A stretch of 64,000 bases of DNA from Pseudofrankia coriaricola (GTDB lineage: Bacteria; Actinomycetota; Actinomycetes; Frankiales; Frankiaceae). Shown piece by piece: positions 48,531 to 59,000 of the stretch. The notes under the pieces are model-generated. The model did not search any database. It was not told the origin of the DNA and was given only the letters and a program-made list of their open reading frames with translations. Each line of letters starts with the position of its first letter. The first letter of the stretch is position 1. The stretch spans positions 35,779 through 99,778 of the forward strand of contig NZ_MBLO01000276.1 in assembly GCF_001854805.1 (NCBI RefSeq), given 5' to 3'. The position numbers and the translations under genes were made by a program.

Positions 48531-51500
48531 CGCCACGGGTCCGTGTAGTTGTCGTCGTAGTCGTCGTCGCCGCGGCCGATCACCGGGTCCTGCTGGTCGG
48601 CCCGGGCAGAGCGGCCGCGCCGCACGGTGCTCACGTTCTCGACCAGCTCCCGCAGGTTCGCGAAGACCGGCAATGAGACGTTCTCGAACGGCAGGTCAAG
48701 GGCCGCCGGGAACGTCTTCGTCCAAAACTCCTGCACATGGCCGTGCGGGCCGGCCTTGCGCAGCGCGCGCCGCTCGTCCAGCTCGGTCTTCAGAGCTTCG
48801 GCCACCTTGTACAGCGTCAGGAACAGCTCGGCCGGCGGCACCGGGCCGCGGGCGATCCCATGGGGGGAGCTGTGCATGAGCTGCTCACAGAAGTCCCGCC
48901 GGATCACGTCGTCGTCGGCGAGGACCCATTCCTCATAGGAGCGCAGCAGGCTGCTCCACGACGACAGCCGGCCATACCTGGTCAGCGGGAGGGTCATCGC
49001 CACCCGGTCGCCGCCGTCGCCCAGCTGGACGCGCAGCCGGGCCGGGGACTCCGGGTCGTCGCCCTCACGCATCCCGATGTGGCCGTTCCACAGCGCGCAC
49101 AGCAGGTGGTGCAGGATACGGACCCGGTCCTCCTCCGTAGTGACCGTCCAGGAAAAGTCGTAGCTGAGCCGCTGACGCCATTTCAGGAAGTCCTGCCGGA
49201 ACTCGTTCGTGACGGCTTCCGACCAGAAGTGGATGATCTCCCGGACCTCCGGGACCTCGGTCAGGCCCATCGAGGTCCGGAACAGCACAACAGCGATCGA
49301 CTCGGCGGTGATCGGGCGGAACTCCAGCGCCAGGCCGGAGTCGCGGGGCAGCCGCAGGCGGTCGCGCAGGAATCGCTCGATCCCCTCGTCCGCCGCGCCC
49401 GCCGGGTAGGAGATGAGCACCTTGAGATCGCCAGAGCCCTGCGGGGTGAAACCGGCGGGGACCAGACCGTGGATCTTCGCCTCAAACTGACGGATCTCGT
49501 CGCTGACGACGCCGCCACCGCCGTCCTCCGGCCGAGCGGCCCGCATTAGTAGGCTCGCCATCGTCGGGAGCAACGGCTGGGTCCCCGGCTGCACGTCCTG
49601 CGTGAAGAGGCGCTTGACCTCCTGCTTCAGCCGCTCACGCAGCGTGGCGACGGCCGCCGCCGGCGACTGCTGGCCGGCCTGCCAGGCGCGCAGCCAGCCG
49701 TCCGAGCCGAGCAGGGAGTTGACGATGTCCGCTTCCGTGGCCCGCTGCCGGGTGTGGTCGCGGTGGGCGAACCGGTCGAGCACGTCCCGGTAGAACGCGT
49801 CGAGGTCGCCATGCGGCGGCAGCAGGTAGGTCACGCCGACGCGGCTGCGGTAGAGCGCGGCGGTCCGCTGCGCGAACAGGCCCGGCTCCTCCTGGACGTG
49901 CTGCTCGAGCTCGTCGACTACCGCGGTGAGCTGGGAGCGCAGTCCATCGAAGGTCCTGCCCCACCGGCCGGCCTGATCGGACCAGGCAGCGCTCCACGCA
50001 CGCTCCGCCTGCCAGGCATACCAGTTGTCCTGCTCGGTGAGCAGGCGCTGGACCCGGTCGTCGCTCCAGCGCATCTTCGACATACCCAGGAACTTGTTCC
50101 GCAGGTCACCGAGCTGTGGCGGCGCCTCGGCGATGCCGGCCGGCGGCCGCGGCGAGCGGCGCATCAGGTCGAGCAGCCCGGCGACCCCGGCGCGGCTGGG
50201 CGGCGACGCCAGCCTCCGCTCGCCTTCGATCACCCGCCGGGCCCGCAGCAGGTCCACCCCGCCGAGCAGGCTCTCCAGCGCCCGGTACGGGTCGAAGTCG
50301 GCGGCGATGCCGGCGACCTCGCGGCGCAGCCGGTCTTCCAGGAACTGGACGTTGCTCTCCATCGTCTGGCTGCGGGTCCGCAGCGCGGCGACGATGTCCT
50401 CCGCGCCGTTCACCGGCTCCACATCGGTGAACGGCGGTGGCCGGTGGCCGCGGACCGCGGCGAGGTTCGCGGCGGTGACGAAGCCGTCGACGAGTTCCCT
50501 GTTCTCCTCCGCTCCACCGGGCGGCGGGGTGGCCAGCTCGTCGAGCGCCCTGGCGAGCAGCCGCGAGGCGACGACGTCGGCCAGGTCGTCGACCGGGATC
50601 GTCATGGAGGCGACCAGACTGGTGGACACGCCCCGCAGGCCGACCCCCGACGAGGCCGGCACCTCCCGCTCCACGCCCCGGTTGATGAAGTCATCGGCGA
50701 ACGACTGGTAGAAACGCTCCCCGCCCGCAGAGCCGGCGTCGGCGCGCTGCCCGGTGCCAACCAGCGACAGCATCAGGGACACGATGGAACGGTGCAGGTC
50801 GTCACGGCGCACCCCGGCGCTGCCGCTGAACAGGAACGCCGTCTGCACCGTCGACGGCAGCAGCGAGGTGGCCCGCTCCTGGCCGGGGTAGAGCACGCCG
50901 AGCGAGCCTGGGACGCCCCGGTGGGACAACTCCATGCTCGCCGACGAACCGTTCTGGCTGTCGACCAGGCGGAAGAGGTCCACCAGCGCGCGGGCCGAGT
51001 TCAGCCGAGCCCGGCGGCCGCCGCCCAGCTTGTCTTCGAACGCCGACGGCATCAGGACCAGCGGGTAGATCTGCGCCCGGTAGTCGGAACGCTGGAACGC
51101 GTCGCCGATGAGATACAGGTAGTCGTAGAAGATCCCGGCGCCGGTGCCGCCGGCGACCGAGAAGGCGACGAAGACGTCGCAGGACTGGCCGAGGCGACCG
51201 CCGAGCCGCAGCAGCGCGTCGCCTGAGTTGCTGATCGCCCCGATAGCGTCGTTGATCGGCCCCTGCGCCTGGCCGAGACCGCCGCGGAAGGTCTCGAACA
51301 GAGCCGCCCGCCCGACGGTCGGGAGCTGGCCGGCGCCCTTCAGCAGCGGGGCGATTTTCGGCTCGTGCTCGGTGCCCGGCAGCCAGCCGCGCACGTAGTC
51401 GGTGGCGTTCGCCCGCAGGCTCATCGCGACCTGGGGGTAGGTGTCGAACCGCGGCACCAGCCCGTGGGTGAGGTGCTGGGTGCGCCCGACTGCCGCCCGG

Positions 51501-51742
51501 TGCTCCTCGGAGCCGGCGCGGCCGGACAGCGCGGTGAGCTCACCTTCGTTAAGGTCCGCGTAGACGAACTGCAGCGGGGCTGGCAGCTGGTAAGGGAGAT
51601 AGCCCGCCGAGGGGATCTTCGCCATGAGGTCCCGGCCGTCCGGGCCGCACAGCTCGTCGCGAAGCCGCCGTTCCAGCTCCGCGCCGACCGCGCAGCCTGT
51701 CCCCCCCAGGCCCACGAACATCATCGGCTGGTAGATGTTCAT
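48527..51742 (-). CDS. Tubulin/FtsZ-like GTPase superfamily protein, giant form
   Basis: 1071 aa. N terminus MMFVGLGGTGCAVGAELE is the first nucleotide-binding loop, and FSVAGGTGAGIFYDYLYLIG is the tubulin signature loop (GGGTG[ST]G-like, here AGGTGAG). Matches the bacterial Tubulin_2 (tubulin-like) group, which extends a GTP-binding core with several hundred residues of helical sequence. These are not cell-division FtsZ. Predicted soluble, GTP-binding, possibly polymerising. Starts 126 bases downstream of the secreted vWA gene. Ribosome site weak (GAGG right before the ATG). Confidence 0.85.
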   Translation of the reverse strand: MNIYQPMMFVGLGGTGCAVGAELERRLRDELCGPDGRDLMAKIPSAGYLPYQLPAPLQFVYADLNEGELTALSGRAGSEEHRAAVGRTQHLTHGLVPRFDTYPQVAMSLRANATDYVRGWLPGTEHEPKIAPLLKGAGQLPTVGRAALFETFRGGLGQAQGPINDAIGAISNSGDALLRLGGRLGQSCDVFVAFSVAGGTGAGIFYDYLYLIGDAFQRSDYRAQIYPLVLMPSAFEDKLGGGRRARLNSARALVDLFRLVDSQNGSSASMELSHRGVPGSLGVLYPGQERATSLLPSTVQTAFLFSGSAGVRRDDLHRSIVSLMLSLVGTGQRADAGSAGGERFYQSFADDFINRGVEREVPASSGVGLRGVSTSLVASMTIPVDDLADVVASRLLARALDELATPPPGGAEENRELVDGFVTAANLAAVRGHRPPPFTDVEPVNGAEDIVAALRTRSQTMESNVQFLEDRLRREVAGIAADFDPYRALESLLGGVDLLRARRVIEGERRLASPPSRAGVAGLLDLMRRSPRPPAGIAEAPPQLGDLRNKFLGMSKMRWSDDRVQRLLTEQDNWYAWQAERAWSAAWSDQAGRWGRTFDGLRSQLTAVVDELEQHVQEEPGLFAQRTAALYRSRVGVTYLLPPHGDLDAFYRDVLDRFAHRDHTRQRATEADIVNSLLGSDGWLRAWQAGQQSPAAAVATLRERLKQEVKRLFTQDVQPGTQPLLPTMASLLMRAARPEDGGGGVVSDEIRQFEAKIHGLVPAGFTPQGSGDLKVLISYPAGAADEGIERFLRDRLRLPRDSGLALEFRPITAESIAVVLFRTSMGLTEVPEVREIIHFWSEAVTNEFRQDFLKWRQRLSYDFSWTVTTEEDRVRILHHLLCALWNGHIGMREGDDPESPARLRVQLGDGGDRVAMTLPLTRYGRLSSWSSLLRSYEEWVLADDDVIRRDFCEQLMHSSPHGIARGPVPPAELFLTLYKVAEALKTELDERRALRKAGPHGHVQEFWTKTFPAALDLPFENVSLPVFANLRELVENVSTVRRGRSARADQQDPVIGRGDDDYDDNYTDPWR

Positions 51743-51868
51743 CCTCGGTTGCCTGTCTCCTTGCCATCTCCCGAACCGTGGTCCGGTCTGCCGCTCACCT
51801 GGCGCGATCCGCTACCAGGCGGTCCAACGTGCTGTCGCCGTCGACTGGTGGGCTGGCCACCGCGCCGG

Positions 51869-54475
51869 TCACGGCCGGCGGCCTCTGCCAGGCCGGCGGC
51901 CGGAGTCACCGCCGTCGCGGCCTCGCCCGCCGGGCGCCTCCTGGGTCGGGTGCTCGTGGACGTCGTCGGCGGGCCGCCGCTGGTGGCCGGCGAGGCCCTG
52001 ACCCGTGTCGCGGGCCCCGCGGCCCCGGCTGGGCCGGGGGCCCCGGTCCGAGCCGGCGGTAAGGGTCTCGGCGTCACGGTCCGCGTCGCTGAACTGGGAA
52101 TCGTCCCAGCGAGCGTCGTCCATGCCGCCAGACGAATACCCGTCGCCGGACCTCCTCGCCCAGAAGTCGTCCTCCGCCGGCGCCGGCGAGTCTGCGCGCG
52201 CGCCGGAGGTCGTCGGTCGCTGGCCGGCGGCGGTGGTGGTCACGCGGGTGTCCTCGTAGCCGACCTCGAGCCCGTCGCCCACCGACACTTTCTGACTGCC
52301 CCGAAGCGGGACCGCCCGGTTGTCCGGCTGGGTCACCACGAGGCCACCCATGTCACCGCGGCGCGCGACGTAACGCTTCTCGCCAGCGCGCGGCCGGTCG
52401 AGGGTGGGGCTTGCGCCGGCGGGTTCCCGGACCGCGAAGACCATCTCCGTGGCGCGCCGTGCCGGGGCGCGCAGCTGGTGAACGAGCTGGTCGCCGCGGT
52501 AGAGCTGGATCACCAGCCCGCGGACGTCAGCCCGCTCCCGCCGCGCGCCGACCAGCCGACTCACCATGAAGGTCCCGGCCAGCACGAGAACCGCTGCGAC
52601 GATGTAGAGCCAGATCAGCTTCTTCCACAGCGGCGCCGGCTTGGCGATCGTGACGTTGAAGAAACTTTCGGCGTAGGCCTTCGACGGCTGGTCGGCGTCC
52701 ACCGCGCGGACGGTGCCGCTGGTCCCGCCGAGCGGAGTCGCAGCGTTGAAGGAGATCTTGAAGGAGGCCTCGGTCCGGCCGGCCCCAGGGCTGTTGACGA
52801 CCAGGTCGGCAGGGACGAGCTGGGCGAGCGCGCCGGGACTCAGGTCGTCGAGCACGAGGCGCAGCCGATGCGGCTGGCCGTCCTGGTTGGTAATCGTGAT
52901 CTTTCCGGTCACGGTGCCGCCGGGATACACGGTGCCATCGCCCAGGGAGACGGCGGCGACCACTGGCGGCGGGCCGGTCGAGATCTCGGTCGAGTAGGTG
53001 CGCTCGTCGGGCAGCACGCCGGGGGCGTCGACGGTGCCGACGAACGTCAGCACACCGGTCGCTCCGGCGGGCACGGTGTACTGGCCGGAGAACTGGCCGT
53101 CGTTGGCCTTCTGGTCGGTTCCCTTACCGTCGTCGGTCAGCGTGAGGAGCTGAGGCGGGACCGTGTCACCGCTCACCCCCACCCCGACCCGCACCCCGCT
53201 GAGCACCTTGGGGTCGTCGATCTCGCCGGTGCGGGTCCGCAGCCGGATGTGGATCGCGACCCGCTCGCCGGCCCGCGGCGACGGCGGGTCGACGACGAGG
53301 GAGGCGCGAACGACGCCCTGCCAGATCGCCGCCGCGACGACCTCGGTGTCTTTCGTCGTGCCGGGGCCGGCCGTCAGCCGGATCGTCCACCTCCCTGGCC
53401 GCGGGTTGGCGACGCGCAGCGAGTCGACGCCGTCGCCCTGCGGGCCGCGGGTGAACGTCGAACCGTCGAAGCTGGCCTGGTCGCCAACCTCCCTACCCAG
53501 CGGGTCGAGGTAGCTGACCTGGACGGTCGGGTCACCTTTGAGCACGACGAACGCGCCGTCCGTGCTGATCTCGGGAACGCTCACGTGTAGGTCGACCGAC
53601 TGACCGGGCCTCAGGTTGCCGCCGCCGAACTCGGCGTGAGCGCAGCGGGCCGACGCATAGGCACGGACCAGCGCCTGAAGGGTGTCGTTCGAGGAACTGA
53701 CGATGGTCGCCCGCGGTTTCGCGTCTGGCAGGTTGTTACAGGTCTCCTGCGCGCCGCCCGCGGCAAGGGTGTCCAGGGCGTCCTTGTTGATCTTGTCGCC
53801 GAATCCCAGCGGCCAGATCTGCGCCCCGTCGGCCCGGGCATCGGCCAGCTCGCCGGTCAGCTCCCGCCGGGCCGCGTCGTTGCGCTCCGCCGGGGTCGCG
53901 CCGTACTGCGGGCTGTTCGGGACGTCGAGCTGGCCGTCGGTGAGCATGAAGACCACGTTGGCGCGCTGGATCGAGTCGGTCTTCTGGTCGAGGACGGACA
54001 GCGCCTGCCCGAGCGCGGCAGCGAAGTCGGTGTCGTTTCCCTCGTTGGCGTCGCGGCGATGCAGCTTTGCGATACAGCGGACCAGAAACGTCTGGTTCGC
54101 GGCGCTGCCGAGGTCGGTCAGCGGGCACACCGGGTCGACGGCCGACTGGCCGGGGCCGTTGGAGCTGCCGAAACCGATGACCGCTACCTGCGACTGGGAT
54201 GACAGCTCGCCGAGAGCGAGCAACGTCGCCGCGCTGCGCTCCCGTTCCACGTCGGTGTCCGACTCGCTGCCCGACTCGTCGACGAGGATGACGACACGGA
54301 TTGGCTTGGTCTGGAGGGCCTCGTCCTTGTTGCCCGAGCCGCCGGAATCGGACGCACTGGCCGTCGCGTTCACGCTGGGTGTCGAGAGCGCCCGCGGCCC
54401 GTTGGCGCTGGCGGCGGACGCGCCGAGAAGAAGCACCGCCGAACAGACCAAACCATAGGCCGCCGCGCGCTTCAT
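51869..54475 (-). CDS. Secreted/transmembrane vWA-domain protein
   Basis: 868 aa from ATG 54475, chosen because a signal peptide follows (KRAAAYGLVCSAVLLLGASA); GTG 54514 with GAGG upstream is an alternative. The vWA domain starts at about 60 with MIDAS motif DESGS (66-70); NDTDF and MLTDGQLD supply the other metal ligands. Two or three beta-sandwich-like domains follow, including DDGKGTDQKANDGQFSGQYT, then a TM helix at about 617-640 (LIWLYIVAAVLVLAGTFMVS). The cytosolic tail has a beta-rich domain and a Gly/Arg/Asp-rich end. Topology suggests an outside ligand sensor signalling to the cytosolic NTPases encoded downstream. Confidence 0.85.
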   Translation of the reverse strand: MKRAAAYGLVCSAVLLLGASAASANGPRALSTPSVNATASASDSGGSGNKDEALQTKPIRVVILVDESGSESDTDVERERSAATLLALGELSSQSQVAVIGFGSSNGPGQSAVDPVCPLTDLGSAANQTFLVRCIAKLHRRDANEGNDTDFAAALGQALSVLDQKTDSIQRANVVFMLTDGQLDVPNSPQYGATPAERNDAARRELTGELADARADGAQIWPLGFGDKINKDALDTLAAGGAQETCNNLPDAKPRATIVSSSNDTLQALVRAYASARCAHAEFGGGNLRPGQSVDLHVSVPEISTDGAFVVLKGDPTVQVSYLDPLGREVGDQASFDGSTFTRGPQGDGVDSLRVANPRPGRWTIRLTAGPGTTKDTEVVAAAIWQGVVRASLVVDPPSPRAGERVAIHIRLRTRTGEIDDPKVLSGVRVGVGVSGDTVPPQLLTLTDDGKGTDQKANDGQFSGQYTVPAGATGVLTFVGTVDAPGVLPDERTYSTEISTGPPPVVAAVSLGDGTVYPGGTVTGKITITNQDGQPHRLRLVLDDLSPGALAQLVPADLVVNSPGAGRTEASFKISFNAATPLGGTSGTVRAVDADQPSKAYAESFFNVTIAKPAPLWKKLIWLYIVAAVLVLAGTFMVSRLVGARRERADVRGLVIQLYRGDQLVHQLRAPARRATEMVFAVREPAGASPTLDRPRAGEKRYVARRGDMGGLVVTQPDNRAVPLRGSQKVSVGDGLEVGYEDTRVTTTAAGQRPTTSGARADSPAPAEDDFWARRSGDGYSSGGMDDARWDDSQFSDADRDAETLTAGSDRGPRPSRGRGARDTGQGLAGHQRRPADDVHEHPTQEAPGGRGRDGGDSGRRPGRGRRP

Positions 54476-54982
54476 CTGGCGACCGACCCAACCATAAGCG
54501 CTGGTCAGCGGCACCCGCCTCAGCTGACGCCGGAAACGAGCCTGGCTTCGACTCAATACCACTCGACGAGCTCCCCCCGGAGAAGCCGAACCGCTCGCTG
54601 AATTGTACGTTGCGGGCAAAGTCGGCGCCGCACCCGTGGTGTGTGGACAGCAGACGGTATCGCTGGCCGCCGAGCTGCTTCCGGTCGGTTCCGCCATCCT
54701 CCGCGAAGAACGGCCTGGCAGCAGCTCGGCGGGGAGCATGAAGGCCGGCGCCGCCGCTCCCTTAACCCGTTCCCGGCGGGTCGCCACCAAGCGTTGGGCT
54801 TGCTGAAGTCGATGCTCTCGTGGGCGCTGGGTGGGCATCCTCGAGTACGCCGGTTCGCGCGCTGAATGGTCACGTTTCTTGACGGCACGTAACGCAAGGT
54901 AACCGTCGCGACGTCACCCGTTCGGCGGTGAGCGGACCTTGTACCGAGGGTTTTCGCGCGACAGCCGGTCAGATGGCCGCGG
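54476..54982. other. Gap between the SLATT-like and secreted vWA genes
   Basis: 507 bases with only short unsupported frames. It must hold the promoter and leader of the second sub-operon (51869 leftward), or transcription reads through from 62 kb. Some AT-richer positions near 54590-54660. No clear hairpin terminator seen. Confidence 0.4.
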
Positions 54983-55930
54983 TCAGGACCGGCCCGCACG
55001 GAAGGTCTCGCGCGGCGGCACGCCGCGCCGGGCCAGCCACAGGGTGTGCTCGCGGGAGATGGCCTGTTCGGCAGAGTCGACGAAGTCGGCCCACGTCTTG
55101 TCCGCGTCGTCGTAGGTGGCCCGCTTCGCCTCGACCTCGTCCAGTGCCTTCACGAGGTCCCGTTCGGTGTGCTGGTAGGCCCGCGCGATCGTCTCGAAGT
55201 CCTTCGACTGCGTCCACGCGAGGGCCGCGGCGGCCGCCGCCGCGGCGATACCCACGAAGTCGACGTCGAGGGAGGTCAGGACGCCGACGAGGCCGAGGAC
55301 GATCCCAGCGAACGGGATGAAGATGGACACGCAGAGGAACCTGTCGGCGTTGGTCGCGTTCTTCCTCGCGTTCTTGCGGTACCAGTTCCGCTGGTTGTCG
55401 AGACGGCCGGCGACGTACTGGTCGATCCTCTTGATCAGGTCCTCCGTCCGCAGGTCCGTCATGCTCGGCGACGGCGTGCCCCCGCTTGGGCCATGGGTTA
55501 TCAGCCGGTCAACTCCGACCTCCTTCATCCGTTCGAGCAGTTCGTCCATGCGGCCGCGGAAGACGTCCTCCGGGGACTTGCCGTCGGCCCGCTCGGCCTC
55601 CGCGAACTCGCCGCCACCCACGGCGAACTGCCAGCTCAGCGACTTGACCGACTCGGCGACCGCCCGGGCGTCGTACCAGGTGCGCTCGGGCCGCCTGAGG
55701 GCCAGGGCGAGGTTACAGACGAACACGCCGATGAAAGCCACTATGGCGATCCAGGTAGCAACGTCCACCTCGGTCTCCCCGACGTGCGGCTCGATGGGCA
55801 GCGCGCCGAAAAGCGCGGACAGGACGGCCAGGACGAGGGACGCCTTCGTCAGCCGGAACAACATGGCCTGCTGGGCCGCCGACGTGCTCGACGCCTCCTT
55901 GTGGAGCGCCGGGTAGACGATGCCGCTCAT
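54983..55930 (-). CDS. DUF4231/SLATT-like four-helix membrane protein
   Basis: 315 aa; ATG 55930 with GAGGGA 5 bases upstream. Two helix pairs: SLVLAVLSALFGALP with ATWIAIVAFIGVFVCNLALAL (about 30-78), and FLCVSIFIPFAGIVLGLVGVL with VGIAAAAAAAALAW (about 205-245), separated by a soluble helical part and followed by a coiled-coil-like tail (TERDLVKALDEVEAKRATYD). This arrangement matches DUF4231 proteins related to SLATT domains, which in other systems are proposed pore-forming or membrane-perturbing effectors. Next to TIR genes, an effector role fits, but is inference. Confidence 0.7.
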   Translation of the reverse strand: MSGIVYPALHKEASSTSAAQQAMLFRLTKASLVLAVLSALFGALPIEPHVGETEVDVATWIAIVAFIGVFVCNLALALRRPERTWYDARAVAESVKSLSWQFAVGGGEFAEAERADGKSPEDVFRGRMDELLERMKEVGVDRLITHGPSGGTPSPSMTDLRTEDLIKRIDQYVAGRLDNQRNWYRKNARKNATNADRFLCVSIFIPFAGIVLGLVGVLTSLDVDFVGIAAAAAAAALAWTQSKDFETIARAYQHTERDLVKALDEVEAKRATYDDADKTWADFVDSAEQAISREHTLWLARRGVPPRETFRAGRS

Positions 55931-56028
55931 GGATTCCCTCAGTATCTCGGGTCGCTGCGTATCTCAAGCTGCTGCAACTTCTTTTCGCGTGCCCGTACGC
56001 CGCGCCGGATATGCGCGGGCCGACCACG

Positions 56029-59000
56029 CTACGACGCCGTGTCATCCAGTTGGTTCAGCTTCTTCTGGAGCCAGACGCAGTCGTGGACGCCGTACTTCCT
56101 GAGGGTATCCAGGTCCGTCCCGGTCGTTCTGACACTCCTGAGCTGAGCGTCACGCCGGCATTCCTCCCGACGGTCCATCAGGCCGAGCATGAAGTAGATC
56201 CAGAAGGCCTGCACAGCCGGACGGTGCCACTGGCTCGTCGGCCGGACAGCATTGTCCGGCAGGTCGTCCGGCCGGTAGCTCTTCCGCAGCATCCAGGCGA
56301 ACGGCAACGAAACCTGCAACGCCAGCGGCGACAGCAGGTCCGCCGCGGGCCGGTACCGGTCCGGCATCGTGAGGTTTTCCCACCGGGTGCCGTCCGGCCT
56401 CTTGGCTTCCTTGAGCGTGTCGGACACCTTGTCCTGCTGCTCGGCGAGGGCACCCAGGTGGGTGAAGATGAGCACCCGGCGGTAGTCCGCGTCCATCGGA
56501 TCTATCATCTTGCTCTGCTCGGCCTCTGCCAGGACGTCGAGCGCCTCGTGGAAGTAATCCTCCGCGAGATTGTGGCGGTGGCCGTCGTGAGCGGGCAGGA
56601 ACAGGCGCAGTTGTTCGACGAGACCGAGTCCGCGGGTGGCCAGGAAGTAGGTCTCCACTCCGGTCGCGGTCGTCCGGCCAGCGTTACGGCAGGCCCGGCG
56701 GAAGTGCTCCTCTGCCTCGGTCAACGCGGCGGCGTTGGGGCGTTCCCGCTTCTGCAGTGCGATCAGCCCGAACTCGAGATCGCAACGCGCGACCAGGTCC
56801 GCGTCTCGCTGGCTCAGGCCGTCGGCCAGCATGCGCGCCGCGAGGCACTTGTCCTCGGCGTCCCCGAGGTCGTTGACGAGACGATCGAGGACGGCGGCTG
56901 CCAGCGACAGCCGTGCCAGCACGTCTAGCCGGAGAGGCCGGCCACGCAGCCGGTCGATGGCTGCGGCCACCCCCTGCGCCTCATCCTTGAAGCTGTCCGA
57001 CTCCGACAGCTTCAACAGCCGGCCCACTGGCTCCACGACCAGGTCGCGCTCGTCAAGCCGCAGGACGGCGTCGGCGGCCGCGGTCGCGAGCTGTGCCGCT
57101 CGCTCATGGGCCTTCTCCGCGCTGTCCCGTGCGACCCGGATCTCGGCCGCCGCCTGCAGGAATCCGGCGAGCGCCTCCTTCAGCGCGTCGCCGAGATCCC
57201 TCGCCACCTCGACCGCCTCCTTGAGCTGGCCCACCGCGGCGGGTTCCTCCTTCTGCTGGTTGGCGAGCGCGAGAAGATACTGAAAGCGCGTGACGGAATC
57301 CCCGTCAGTGGCTTTTCTTCTCGCGGTCCGCCGCTCGGCGGCCTCCCTGTCGTCGAGCACGACCGGGGGCAACGGGAACTCGGGTTCGGGCTCGTTCTGC
57401 TCCTCCGGCACGTCGTACCGGTCCGCGATCGACCTGAGCAGGGTGGCGCGGGCCTCCTCGCGTCTGCCGAAGGCCAGGGCGGACGCGAGCTCGACACACT
57501 CGACGGGCCGGTCGAAGGGAGGGAGACGCGCGAACTGCTCGGTCCGGACGGGGAGAAGGACCTCCCGCCCGCCCTTGGTGACCCGGGGGCGGGCCCACTC
57601 CCAGGCCTCCTTGGCCAGATCGAGGCTGATGTAGTCCTCCCTGAGCAGCGGCATGACACACAGCGTTCCGCCGGACCGGGTATTCGTCGGGTTGCCATGG
57701 GCCGTCCGCAGCTCCTGCTCGAGGATTCGCGTGTCCAGGTGGTAGGCGCGCTGGCGCCGAACGCTCAGCCCATGTTCCTTGAGCAGCCACTCCACCCACA
57801 CGGCCACGGCCTCGTCCTCGGCGCTGTGGCTGAGGACCACCCGGGTGTAGTCCGCGTCAATCGGCGGCCGCTCGAAGCTGTCTGTGAACGTCTTCCACTG
57901 GTCTCGCGGTACGGTGAACTTCACCGGCTCGCTCAACGTGACGTTCTCTGCCAGGAACTCGACTGCCTTCAGCACCTCGTCGTAGTCCGAGCTAGCCTCC
58001 CGCGGCGGTGTCTCGGTATACGCGTAGCGGGGGCTGTAGGGGACGATGGCGCGGTCCCAGTAATCGCGATCATCCTTGCCGACATGATTGCCGATGAGCC
58101 CCTCGAATTTGCTCTCGTAGCGCAGCCGCGCCTTCCTCAGCTGTGGGTTGTCACTGAGCTCGACTCGACAGGGAAGCGGGAGAACTCGGGTTCCGGGGCT
58201 TTCTTCGTGAATCTGCGCGGCGATCTCCGCCGAGTTGTCGATATTCTGGTCGTTCAGTGAGAAGCACGTCACAACAGTGTCGGGAAGAATTCTGGTAGCG
58301 ATTCCCGAGGTGTCACTGATACCGGTGCGATTGTCGATGAGCACGTGTTGGAAATCGTGCTTCATCCTGGCCCGGACCGCCTTCAGGAAGTCGCCGCCGC
58401 GCAGGTTCCGGAAGAAGTGCCCCCAGTCTAATGAGACGACTTCGTTGTCGTAGTCGGGGTTGAGGTACCCCGCCGGCATGAATTCGATCATGCCGGCGAT
58501 GCCACCGGCGCTTGTCTCGACCTGCACGGAGAGCTCCTCGAGGGAGGTCAGGTCGTCAAGCTCATCCTGGTTCTCGTGGATCTCGTCCACGGCCGCGCGC
58601 AGCAGCGCCGGCGTGTCCACCCCGCGCTCCCGGATGTCCCGTACGGCCTCGGTGACCTTCGCGGTGACCTTCGCGGTCAGATCCTGTTCGAACACGGCCT
58701 CGGCTTCCCCGCCCAGCCTGGCGAAGACGTCACCCGCCACGGTGAGAAGCTGTGCGGTCAGGGCTTTCGCCAGTTCCTGATCACCGTGGCCCTTGGGCGA
58801 CGCCCCGCGACCGTCGACGAGCTGGTCACGGACAGCGGCGGCCGCCGTGGTGAGGGCGCGGCGAAAATCCGGTTCGGAGTACCCCTCCGGAGGGAAGGGG
58901 GTCGCGGCGACGATCTCGGCAAAGATCTCGGCGAACCCGCGGCGCAACTCGCCGCGGAGTTCCGCAAGCAGGTCGGCCTCCGCCTGCCGGAATTTCTGCT

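Noticed and set aside
52005..54838. Longer N terminus (to 54838) for the secreted vWA protein
   Set aside because: The extra 121 residues are Arg/Pro/Ser-rich and would bury the signal peptide; ATG 54475 or GTG 54514 fits a secreted protein better.
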